Below are positions 8,025-16,152 of a DNA stretch of 23,945 bases, piece after piece (positions within the stretch are counted from its first letter, which is position 1; each line of letters opens with the position of its first letter). Below the pieces are notes generated by a model that was not told the DNA's origin, searched no databases, and worked only from the letters and a program-made list of their open reading frames with translations. Source of the DNA: UBA11612 sp963976395 (GTDB lineage Bacteria > Pseudomonadota > Alphaproteobacteria > Rhodospirillales > Rhodospirillaceae); NCBI GenBank assembly GCA_963976395.1, contig CAXBLG010000049.1, positions 1-23,945 of the forward strand, written 5' to 3'. A program made the position numbers and the translations under genes.

Positions 8025-8652
8025 GCAGTTCTTCCTTCTATCTATATCGGATTCTCCGCAAATTGACCTTGGGTGAGTTCGGACATCTTCTTCCACGAAG
8101 CTACAATTCAAGTATGCCCCATATTTTCGACCGAACATCTAAGAGTTTCCTGTAGAACGATTTTTCTTAAGTTTGTATCGGCTTTCGTGCGTTTCCATGG
8201 CGACCAGCAGAAAATAGAGTAAAGCGCGAGGAAGGTTGTCCACAATTCAAGTGAAACTGGCTGAATCTCGAGGATAGTGCCGGCGCCGGACAGTTTAGAG
8301 ACGGGCAGCGATTCCCCTGTGAGCATAGATTCGTCAACAGAGAGATTGTGAGTATCTAAAAGCCGAAAATCAGCCGGAATTGTTTGCTCCGGATTCCAGA
8401 AGAACGATGTCCCCTAGAGCACGCTGGTGTGCATCAATCTCACGTGTGTATGGAAGGAGCAAGATTTGCGGAAGTGGGCGTTCTGCGCTTTGAAGGTCAT
8501 CACGGTACATCTGGATTTAAAGTAGAACGGCTAAGCGATCAGTCATGATAATGAATTATGGCTCGGATACATATAAATTATCGCTCTCTGGACTATGCGG
8601 GAAAATAGCCCTCCAATTCATATCAGAAACCACTTATTATGATTTGCTGTGA
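8025..8652. other. Gene-poor stretch between glk and glgC
   Basis: No intact gene is visible in these 628 bases. The middle carries the relic of a P-type ATPase on the minus strand, listed separately. The remainder has no recognisable coding sequence or terminator. glk and glgC converge on it. Confidence 0.6.
8281..8498 (-). pseudogene. Relic of a cation-transporting P-type ATPase (actuator domain)
   Basis: Read on the minus strand, one frame gives EIDAHQRALGDIVLLESG. After a frame change near 8386 another gives IPADFRLLDTHNLSVDESML followed at once by TGESLPVSK. Together these are the actuator domain of a P2/P3-like ATPase: the GDIVLLESGD-IPADxRLL strand and the dephosphorylation motif TGES. 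Only about 70 codons remain. The frame continues to 8108, but with no further ATPase resemblance. There is no phosphorylation domain or membrane region nearby. It is a dead fragment of a pump distinct from the CopA-like remnant at 817, since SVDESMLTGESLPV is typical of Ca2+, Mg2+ or H+ pumps. Confidence 0.75.
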
Positions 8653-9966
8653 TCATCCCGCCAGTGCATGCTCTTCCTTTCGCGTAAGAGTGTGGCGTGA
8701 GTTCTCTGACTGTGCGTTGATCATCATGGGCACGAAGTCATCGGTCGGCACGGACAGGCGTGCAAGCATTTGTGGCGTTACTATTGTGATACCGGTAGCG
8801 GTTCGGTGAAAGCGTCGGGCGTCCTTCTCAGCATCTTCACCGACGACCAAACCGCCCGGAATTACGCTGCCGTCGGCAACGATGCATCGCCGTAACCGGG
8901 CGCCTTCTGAAACACGACAACCCGGCAGAAGAACCGATTCTTCAACTATGGCCGAGGAACCGACTGATGTGCCGGCCGCCAATACGGAATCAATGATCGT
9001 CCCTTTGGTGGGGGCCTTATCAAACGGCGACTTGGCCGTGCGCCACCGAAGACGGCGCGGCCCGGTCGGCCAACTTTCATCATCAAGATCTAAATTTGAG
9101 CCCTTCCGTACGATATCTATACTTGCTTGCCAATATGCTTCAATCGTTCCGACATCACGCCAATACGGTTCTCTTGCATTTTTCGGCGCAACGCAGCTCA
9201 GGCTGTAACGATGTGCGAATAGTCGGCAACGACCGACGAGATGCGGAATGATGTCCCCACCGAAATCACGCCGGGAACTGTCACGGGCGGCATCTTGCTC
9301 CAGTGCGTCCAGCAAGACTTCCGTGTTGAAGACGTATATTCCCATGCTAGCCAGGGCTCTGGTAGGATCATTGGGCAAGCAAGGCGGGTCCGCCGATTTC
9401 TCCAAGAAAGCGTGGATTTCACCTGCTTCATTGACATCCATGACTCCAAATCGACTGGCTTCCTTCAAGGGGACTTCCACGCAGGACACCGTTACTTCTG
9501 CACCTCGGCGTTCATGCTCTGCGATCAGTGCGCGGTAGTCTTGCTTGTAGATATGATCGCCCGCGAGGATCAGCACATGGCGGGGGCGGAGTAGTCGAAT
9601 GCGGCCAATGTTTTTGTACACGGCATCAGCCGTTCCCGCGTACTCTGCAGTGTCAAGTGACCCGGTCCGCGCTCGCCACAACTCGACAAATTCGTTCGGG
9701 TTAGGCCAAGAACGGCACCAGACGCTCTGGAGGTGTTCAACGAGCTGTTCGGGTTTATATTGGACGGCAACCGCAATCCTGCGAATACCTGAATTCATAC
9801 AATTTGATAAAGGGAAATCAATGAGGCGGTGCCTGGAACCAAACGCCAATGCTGGCTTAGCTTTCTGGTCGGTCAGCAACCCCAGACGTTTACCGCGTCC
9901 TCCAGCCAGAACAACAGCTAGAGTTTCCGCTGCAGCATAATTGCGCGTTGTTGAATACCTCATCAT
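8653..9966 (-). CDS. glgC: Glucose-1-phosphate adenylyltransferase (ADP-glucose pyrophosphorylase)
   Basis: Makes ADP-glucose from glucose-1-phosphate and ATP, the committed and usually allosterically controlled step of glycogen synthesis. The 437-residue protein has the nucleotidyltransferase loop AGGRGKRL at residues 21-28, KAKPALAFG, IDFPLSNCMNSGIRRI, YAGTADAVYKNI, the catalytic-Asp motif LAGDHIYKQDY, and FLEKSADPP followed by ALASMGIYVF. A C-terminal left-handed helix domain (VEESVLLPGCRVSEGARLRR) completes the normal bacterial architecture. The start ATG at 9966 has only a weak AGGG in front. It is transcribed away from glgA, and a FNR/FixK-like box sits about 42 bp upstream of its predicted transcription start. 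It appears to be a single-gene unit. Confidence 0.96.
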   Translation of the reverse strand: MMRYSTTRNYAAAETLAVVLAGGRGKRLGLLTDQKAKPALAFGSRHRLIDFPLSNCMNSGIRRIAVAVQYKPEQLVEHLQSVWCRSWPNPNEFVELWRARTGSLDTAEYAGTADAVYKNIGRIRLLRPRHVLILAGDHIYKQDYRALIAEHERRGAEVTVSCVEVPLKEASRFGVMDVNEAGEIHAFLEKSADPPCLPNDPTRALASMGIYVFNTEVLLDALEQDAARDSSRRDFGGDIIPHLVGRCRLFAHRYSLSCVAPKNAREPYWRDVGTIEAYWQASIDIVRKGSNLDLDDESWPTGPRRLRWRTAKSPFDKAPTKGTIIDSVLAAGTSVGSSAIVEESVLLPGCRVSEGARLRRCIVADGSVIPGGLVVGEDAEKDARRFHRTATGITIVTPQMLARLSVPTDDFVPMMINAQSENSRHTLTRKEEHALAG

Positions 9967-10015
9967 TCAAAATCCCTGGCTGCAGACTTGTCGAAGAAAG
10001 GTCTTCCCTTAATTT

Positions 10016-10093
10016 CTTATAGCCCGAGGGAGGGTGAGCATGCCTTGACAGACGTCAATTAAGCGCACCGGGAACGTGTTGTTTCTGTATAAT
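10016..10093. promoter_or_regulatory. Divergent glgC/glgA promoter region with a FNR/FixK-like box
   Basis: TTGACAGACGTCAA at 10045-10058 is a perfect TTGAC-N4-GTCAA palindrome. On the minus strand TATAAG at 10021-10016 begins 30.5 bp from the box centre, placing the box near -42 of the glgC start, the class II activator geometry. On the plus strand a perfect TATAAT at 10088-10093 is a good -10 for glgA, but the TTGACA at the box is 37 bp away and cannot be its -35 element. The box would lie near -48 for glgA, so its effect there is unclear. Confidence 0.55.
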
Positions 10094-10130
10094 ATTAATC
10101 GGGGAATATCGTGGTCAAGGGCGCCGTACA

Positions 10131-11570
10131 GTGAGAGTTCTTTTTGTGGCTGCTGAGGCGTATCCGCTGGTCAAGACGGGCGGCCTCGGCGATGTGGTGG
10201 GGGCTCTCCCGAGCGCTCTAGCTCGACTCGGCGCAGACGTGCGGGTGATGATTCCAGCCTACGGCGGCGTCGTGGAAGCAATTGGCACTACAGCAGCAGG
10301 ATCGGCACTCGGGCCACTCCTGCCCGGCTTCTCTGCCAGGCTGCTTTATTCCCGCGAGCTGACATCAGGGGTGCCCTTAATGCTTGTGGATTGCCCAGAC
10401 CTATACCAGCGAAAGGGAGGGCCTTATCAGAACGCCGGCGGTACAGAGTGGCCGGACAACCATCTTCGCTTCGGCCTGCTCGCCCGGGCCGCGGCTTTGG
10501 TGTCCATTGCTGGAGAACTATCCGGTTGGCGCCCTGACATCGTTCATGTGCACGACTGGCATACGGGATTGGTGCCCGTTTATCTCAAGGCTTGGGGCGG
10601 TCCGGTACCACGGACCGTTCTGACTGTGCATAATATGGCCTATCAGGGGCTTTTCGCTGCCGGCACCTTGGGGCCGCTCGCATTACCCAGGGAGAGTTTT
10701 GCACCTGAAGGGTTAGAATTTTGGGGTCAAGTCTCCTTCCTTAAGGCTGGTTTAGTTTATGCGGATCGCATCACCATGGTCAGCCCGACATATGCCCGAG
10801 AGGTACGGCAAGCGCCCGCAGGCGAAGGATTGGAAGGCGTGCTTGCAACCCGAGAGAAGGATATTGTGGGTATCGTCAACGGGATAGACGATACCATTTG
10901 GAATCCATCTATAGACAACATGATTGTACAAACCTTTTCACCGTCTACGCTGACGCAGAAGCACGAAAACAAGATCGCACTTTGCCGCGAATTGTCGCTT
11001 GATCTTCAAAAGAATGAACCTGTCATTGGAATCGTCGGCCGCCTTGTGCCACAGAAGGGTATCGACCTCGTCCTTAAGGCTCTATCTAACATTATTGCTC
11101 TTGGCGCCAAGGTAGCTATCCTTGGGACCGGTGATACCTCTCTGGAAAAAGCGCTTCGGGCAGCCGCGAAAGAGCTGTTAGGCAGCGTTGCCGTTCGCTG
11201 TGCTTACGACGAGACGCTAGCCCACCGGATCATGGCTGGAAGTGACATGCTCATGATGCCGTCCCGCTATGAGCCTTGCGGCATGACGCAGCTCTATGCC
11301 CAACGATATGGTACACTGCCCATTGTGCGGCGCGTTGGCGGGCTGGCCGATACCGTGCACGATGGTGAAGACGGATTCACTTTCGACGCTGCAACACCTG
11401 AGGCCCTTGTCGAGACATTTCAACGGGCGCTCAAGTCGTATCAACAATCACAGACGTGGCGTAAGCTTCAGGCGCGGTGCATGGCAAAGGATTCCTCGTG
11501 GGACGCGCGTGCGGGCGAATACCTTGAACTATACAAGAGCCTAATCAATGCCAGTGTGGAGCGGCAGTAA
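10131..11570 (+). CDS. glgA: Glycogen synthase, ADP-glucose type (GT5)
   Basis: Transfers glucose from ADP-glucose to the non-reducing end of alpha-1,4-glucan. The 479-residue protein begins with the GT5 signature KTGGLGDVVGALP; Lys15 is the ADP-glucose-binding lysine, at the same position as in E. coli. HVHDWHTGL, TVHNMAYQG, GIVNGIDDTIWNP and the C-domain start IVGRLVPQKGIDLV follow in order. The catalytic EX7E-type motif is at Glu381 (PSRYEPCGMTQLYAQRYGT). The start is GTG at 10131, with AAGGG about 9 nt upstream. The stop overlaps the glgP start by one base (TAATG), so the two are an operon with coupled translation. Length and motifs are normal. Confidence 0.97.
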   Translation: MRVLFVAAEAYPLVKTGGLGDVVGALPSALARLGADVRVMIPAYGGVVEAIGTTAAGSALGPLLPGFSARLLYSRELTSGVPLMLVDCPDLYQRKGGPYQNAGGTEWPDNHLRFGLLARAAALVSIAGELSGWRPDIVHVHDWHTGLVPVYLKAWGGPVPRTVLTVHNMAYQGLFAAGTLGPLALPRESFAPEGLEFWGQVSFLKAGLVYADRITMVSPTYAREVRQAPAGEGLEGVLATREKDIVGIVNGIDDTIWNPSIDNMIVQTFSPSTLTQKHENKIALCRELSLDLQKNEPVIGIVGRLVPQKGIDLVLKALSNIIALGAKVAILGTGDTSLEKALRAAAKELLGSVAVRCAYDETLAHRIMAGSDMLMMPSRYEPCGMTQLYAQRYGTLPIVRRVGGLADTVHDGEDGFTFDAATPEALVETFQRALKSYQQSQTWRKLQARCMAKDSSWDARAGEYLELYKSLINASVERQ

Positions 11571-14038
11571 TGGACCAAGCGACGTTAAATTTCGATCAAA
11601 GCCTGTGCGAGATTAACACCAACGATCCAGAAGAGATCAGGTGCGAACTCATTCGTGCTCTTGTGACGATGGTGGGACGCGATCCGGTTTATGCACAAGA
11701 AAGGGATTGGTACGCTGCGCTGGCGTTTCTTCTGAGAGGGATACTGAGCCATTATTTGGCAGAGTCAGGACGAAAAATTCACGAGACAGGTGCCAAGCGC
11801 ATATATTATCTGAGTCTAGAATATTTGCCTGAGCGTATGTTGCCGAAAGTGCTTCTCGATCTGGGTATTACAGAAAACGTGAAAGAGGCGTTGAGGCGTC
11901 TCGGCTTGTCTCTAGATACTCTTGTGGCGCTTGAGACTGATATGGGTCTTGGCAACGGCGGTTTAGGTCGGCTCGCAGCATGCTTTCTCGATTCCCTTGC
12001 CACTCACCGTTACCCAGGATTTGGGTATGGCATCCGCTACGAATTCGGGCTCTTCTCGCAGGCCATCGAAAATGGCCAACAAGTGGAACATCCAGAACCT
12101 TGGCTTCGTTATGGAGATCCGTGGCAATTTCGTCGACCGACAATCACGTACCCTATTCGATTCCATGGCCGCCTCCAGCGGTCCTCCCGCTCGGACGGGC
12201 GTGATGAGTGGCATTGGGTTGACGGTGATAACGTCACTGCCTTGGCTTACGATTTGCCCATATCGGGCTACCGGTCAAACACGGTATTGTATCTTCGCCT
12301 GTGGGCAGCTAGTGCGTCGCGCGATTTCGACCTTCGCTACTTTAACGAAGGAGATTACGTGCGAGCCGTCCAGGACAAGACGATTTCCGAGAGCCTATCG
12401 AAAGTCTTATATCCGAATGATTCAACTGCCGTGGGCCAGGAGTTGCGCCTCAAGCAGGAGTACTTCTTTGTATCTGCATCGCTTCAAGACATTCTTAGAC
12501 GGCATCTTAAGTCGAATCCCAATCTGAACAACCTCGAGGAAAGGGTCGCTATTCAGCTCAATGATACGCACCCGGCGCTGGCCATACCTGAGATGATGAG
12601 GTTGCTTGTCGATCAGCATAACTTCAAATGGGAAGACGCCTGGAGCAAGACGACATTGATTTTCGGCTATACTAACCACACCCTGCTCCCGGAAGCTTTG
12701 GAGACGTGGCCGATCGCAATGCTGGAAGGCATCTTGCCTCGCCATTTGCAGATCATCTATCAGATCAACGAAGCCCACCTCGCACAAGTCAAGGAAGCAT
12801 TTCCGGGCGAAATGAGAAAACTTAGACAGATGTCTTTGGTTGACGACTCCTCTCGCCGCATTCGCATGGCCCATCTTGCCATTGTCGGTTCTCATCGTGT
12901 GAACGGCGTTTCACAACTGCAAACGAGGCTTCTGCGCGAGATGATGTTCGCTGATTTCGAGAAAATGTCTCCCAATAGATTTCTGTCGATCACGAATGGA
13001 ATAACACAACGATTATGGCTTTTGACTGCCAACCCGGATCTAGCCCGGGCGATTACGGCTCGTATCGGCGATGCGTGGACTACGAGACTGGAGCATCTTG
13101 AAACCCTTTCTTCCTTTGTTGATGATGAAGCGTTCCGAAATGAAATTCAGCGTGTGAAGGCGAACAATAAAGCGAGGTTGGCATCTTTCATACGCTCAAC
13201 CGTCGGCGAGACGATTGACCCGCATTCGATGTTCGACATTCAGGTCAAGCGAATCCACGAATACAAACGACAGCTATTGAACGTTCTACATGTTGTTTCA
13301 CGTTACAGGCGTATTAAAGAAGGAGACTCTGCAGTTCAGCCGCGGTCTATCTTTATCGGTGGAAAAGCAGCCCCTGGATACGACATGGCGAAGCACATCA
13401 TTCAATTGATCTGTGATGTGGCAAGGACGATCAACAACGACCCTGAAACGCGGGATCTATTGAAGCTATTGTTCATTCCAGATTATAAGGTTTCAGTAGC
13501 CGAGGTCGTTATCCCAGCGGCTGACTTGGCTCAACACATCTCAACGGCGGGAACCGAGGCATCTGGCACCGGCAACATGAAATTTGCAATGAACGGTGCC
13601 CTGACGCTCGGCACTTTAGATGGCGCGAATATCGAAATCAGCGACGCAGTAGGCGAGCAGAATATATTCCTATTTGGTATGAACGCGGAGCAAGTATCCG
13701 AGTTGCGGGCCAAGGGATATGATGCTTGGACTTATTACGAGGAGGATAAGCAGCTGAAAGCGTGCATCGACATGATCGGAGGAGGGTACTTTTCCCCCGA
13801 CGAACCCAATCGCCACGCAGTCATACGGGACTCAATCTTGTCTGGTGGCGATCATTTTTGCGTGCTGGCAGACTATCGATCTTATATGAATGCGCAGGAT
13901 CGTATAGATTCTGACTTTTCAAATCCGGACAATTGGGCGCATCGGACGATTCTGAATATCTCCCACATGGGCCGATTTTCGTCGGACCGAGCGATACATC
14001 AATATGCTGAAAAAATATGGGCGATCAAATCACTCTAG
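11570..14038 (+). CDS. glgP: Glycogen phosphorylase
   Basis: Releases glucose-1-phosphate from the non-reducing ends of glycogen, using phosphate and pyridoxal phosphate. The 822-residue GT35 protein has all family blocks: LSLEYLPERML near residue 80, GLGNGGLGRLAACFLDS near residue 127, IQLNDTHPALAIPE, RRIRMAHLAIVGSHRVNGV, FDIQVKRIHEYKRQLLN and the PLP site EASGTGNMKFAMNGALTLG, where Lys671 should form the Schiff base. The ATG at 11570 overlaps the glgA stop and has GGAG at 11558-11561. It ends in the palindrome CTAG, which is also the stop of the opposing malQ gene. Being co-transcribed with glgA puts synthesis and breakdown under one promoter. Confidence 0.97.
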   Translation: MDQATLNFDQSLCEINTNDPEEIRCELIRALVTMVGRDPVYAQERDWYAALAFLLRGILSHYLAESGRKIHETGAKRIYYLSLEYLPERMLPKVLLDLGITENVKEALRRLGLSLDTLVALETDMGLGNGGLGRLAACFLDSLATHRYPGFGYGIRYEFGLFSQAIENGQQVEHPEPWLRYGDPWQFRRPTITYPIRFHGRLQRSSRSDGRDEWHWVDGDNVTALAYDLPISGYRSNTVLYLRLWAASASRDFDLRYFNEGDYVRAVQDKTISESLSKVLYPNDSTAVGQELRLKQEYFFVSASLQDILRRHLKSNPNLNNLEERVAIQLNDTHPALAIPEMMRLLVDQHNFKWEDAWSKTTLIFGYTNHTLLPEALETWPIAMLEGILPRHLQIIYQINEAHLAQVKEAFPGEMRKLRQMSLVDDSSRRIRMAHLAIVGSHRVNGVSQLQTRLLREMMFADFEKMSPNRFLSITNGITQRLWLLTANPDLARAITARIGDAWTTRLEHLETLSSFVDDEAFRNEIQRVKANNKARLASFIRSTVGETIDPHSMFDIQVKRIHEYKRQLLNVLHVVSRYRRIKEGDSAVQPRSIFIGGKAAPGYDMAKHIIQLICDVARTINNDPETRDLLKLLFIPDYKVSVAEVVIPAADLAQHISTAGTEASGTGNMKFAMNGALTLGTLDGANIEISDAVGEQNIFLFGMNAEQVSELRAKGYDAWTYYEEDKQLKACIDMIGGGYFSPDEPNRHAVIRDSILSGGDHFCVLADYRSYMNAQDRIDSDFSNPDNWAHRTILNISHMGRFSSDRAIHQYAEKIWAIKSL

Positions 14039-16152
14039 TTTTTGGAACCGCGACGCTCTTGGGTCATGGTATCCACAACCTCGCTCCAAGCGTCATGCAG
14101 TCGGAGACACTCGAGTTTGATGGGCAATTTACGGCTCCAATTGTCATACTGATTTGTTGTGCCGGGCATGTTGAGTTGGCTGGTTTCTGCCATGATGTCG
14201 TCGAGATTGACGAGAGCGAGCAACGCGCAAGAGCGCGCGAGAAAGCGGTGAATCGCTGCAATTAATGCAAAATTGGAGAGGCTCTCGTCGGCGTCGTCGG
14301 GTATAAGGCTCTGTTCCTTGAGCGCGGCCAATAAAAGCCGCCGGTCCAGCGCCCTGACCGAGTATTGTTCTTGGGCTGGATAGGAAGGATCTAATCTGAG
14401 CCGGACCTTGATATCCTGTCCTTCCCAGAATCCTGTAAGGGTCGGCAGATCGTGGGTGTTCGCCTGCGCGACACAGTGGGCAGGATATGCCTGAGGCGGT
14501 TTAAATCCGCCTTCACCTTCGCGTTCGAAATACAACAGCCGCGTGGAGAGATGGCGTTCTCTCTCCATCCGTTCCCTAAATCCCTCGGGTACCGTTCCGA
14601 GGTCTTCTCCTATGATCACGCATCTATGACGCCAGCTTTCTAGAGCTAAGATGGCGAAGAGATCGTCGGAAGGGTAGTGAACATAAGTTCCGTCTTCTGC
14701 GTTTGCTCCAGGCGGTATCCAAAACAACCTCTGCAAACCCATTGCATGATCTATGCGCAGTGCCCCGGCGTACCGCATGTTGGCGCGCAAGGCGGCGATA
14801 TAAGATGCGTATCCCGTTTGCCGCATGACCAACGGATTGGGCGGGGGAACGGCAGTAGTGAAGTCATCGGGCGGGGCACCAAAACGTATGCCCAAAGGAT
14901 AGAGGTTTTGATCGAGCCATACATCCGCCCCGTCTGGGCTGGCGCCAACCGCCAAGTCGCGCATAATGCCGATTTTCATACCTCTTGCAGTTTCTGCGGC
15001 GCTTTTCAGTTGGCGATCAGCAAGCCACTGCATGATCATGTGGGGGCGCACAAGGTCCGGATGAGCATCCGTCCATTTTTTCACGTAGATTTCCTCCGGG
15101 CGCTGATATTGCTCCGGCCACGTAGGCCACGGACTGCCGGAAAAGCTCTCGCTCAGTGCGCAGAAAACCGCAAATGTTTTCAGGGTGGCTCCCCCATCCT
15201 CAATGAACTCTTTGAGATCCTCCGGCTCATTTCCGGTCAATTCGGCGGCGAGGTGCCGCAGCGCTTCAAGTTTGAGTGAGGCCACTTCAGCATAGGCGAT
15301 TTTCTCGGACCCGGCCGCAGCCGCAATGCGTTCAGCGAGGTGATCGGCGGTGATGCCCGCTTTTGTAGCCGGGCAGTTCTCCAACTCAGGAATACGAGAC
15401 AGGTCGATGTAGAGCGGGTTTAGAAAACGGCGGCTGGACGGCCAGTAAGGGCTGGCTGAATCAGGATTCGTCGGAAAAAGAGCGTGAAAAGGATTAACAG
15501 CCACCACATCACCACCGCCCTCTGACGTTAATGTGATCAACTCCTTCAAATCGCCAAAGTCGCCGATGCCCCAATTTTTGTCCGATCTAATGGTGTAGAT
15601 ATGGCACGCCGTGCCCCATAGCCTTTCACTTCTCGCGAGCCAATCGGGTTGATAGGCGTTGGGTGGCGCGATAATCAGTGATCCTTCCGAGCTATAATCA
15701 CCGCATGCGACTGACAATCGATGGTAGCCAAAGGGTATATCGGTCGGCAACGACACCCCGTACCGTATAAACCTGAGTCCCTCTATCGACATAGCCTCAG
15801 CGGGGGCTAAGCTAGACACGGCCACGTCCTTGCGCCTCAGCTCGCCATCTTCCTGCGCGACTTCCCATCGGAGCGAACGGTCCAGCGCGGTCTCTGGGAG
15901 AGTCAACGAAAATGTCGCCTGAGGTGCGCGCAGAACGGTCACGGGTGAAATCATGTTTTCCCGGCTCGGCAGCGTTAACCTGCGCAAACTGATTTCCGCT
16001 TCATTAGGAAAACCGGCGGGTAGTCCCATTGCTTTCAGTAAAGCGCGCTGCGTTTCAGGTGTGCTTTGGTGAAGATGTCCGTGCAAGTCCCAATAGCTGG
16101 AAGCGATCCCGGCCGCAGCTGTAAGGCGGCTTAGAAGACTGTCGTCAGTCAT
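14035..16152 (-). CDS. malQ: 4-alpha-glucanotransferase (amylomaltase)
   Basis: Moves alpha-1,4-glucan segments between maltodextrins, releasing glucose, and so processes the short chains left by GlgP and GlgX. It is a GH77 protein of about 705 residues, similar in size to E. coli MalQ. NWGIGDFGDL, the nucleophile motif LRIDHAMGL (Asp468), the acid/base motif IIGEDLGTVP (Glu516) and ANTHDLPTLTGFWEG are present, and the spacing of 48 residues between Asp and Glu equals that of E. coli. The start is chosen at ATG 16152, which overlaps the glgX stop by 8 nt (ATGACTGA). An in-frame ATG at 16185 would add 11 non-conserved residues inside glgX. Third gene of the glgB-glgX-malQ operon. It overlaps the tail of glgP by 4 nt. 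Confidence 0.95.
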   Translation of the reverse strand: MTDDSLLSRLTAAAGIASSYWDLHGHLHQSTPETQRALLKAMGLPAGFPNEAEISLRRLTLPSRENMISPVTVLRAPQATFSLTLPETALDRSLRWEVAQEDGELRRKDVAVSSLAPAEAMSIEGLRFIRYGVSLPTDIPFGYHRLSVACGDYSSEGSLIIAPPNAYQPDWLARSERLWGTACHIYTIRSDKNWGIGDFGDLKELITLTSEGGGDVVAVNPFHALFPTNPDSASPYWPSSRRFLNPLYIDLSRIPELENCPATKAGITADHLAERIAAAAGSEKIAYAEVASLKLEALRHLAAELTGNEPEDLKEFIEDGGATLKTFAVFCALSESFSGSPWPTWPEQYQRPEEIYVKKWTDAHPDLVRPHMIMQWLADRQLKSAAETARGMKIGIMRDLAVGASPDGADVWLDQNLYPLGIRFGAPPDDFTTAVPPPNPLVMRQTGYASYIAALRANMRYAGALRIDHAMGLQRLFWIPPGANAEDGTYVHYPSDDLFAILALESWRHRCVIIGEDLGTVPEGFRERMERERHLSTRLLYFEREGEGGFKPPQAYPAHCVAQANTHDLPTLTGFWEGQDIKVRLRLDPSYPAQEQYSVRALDRRLLLAALKEQSLIPDDADESLSNFALIAAIHRFLARSCALLALVNLDDIMAETSQLNMPGTTNQYDNWSRKLPIKLECLRLHDAWSEVVDTMTQERRGSKN

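Noticed and set aside
10045..10093. TTGACA plus TATAAT as one sigma-70 promoter for glgA
   Set aside because: The hexamers are separated by 37 bp, far from the 16-18 bp required. TTGACA is better explained as half of the palindromic box.
14677..15279. 200-codon plus-strand frame opposite malQ
   Set aside because: Antisense to a conserved enzyme, with no recognisable motif. The same holds for the plus-strand frame at 16376-16909 opposite glgX.
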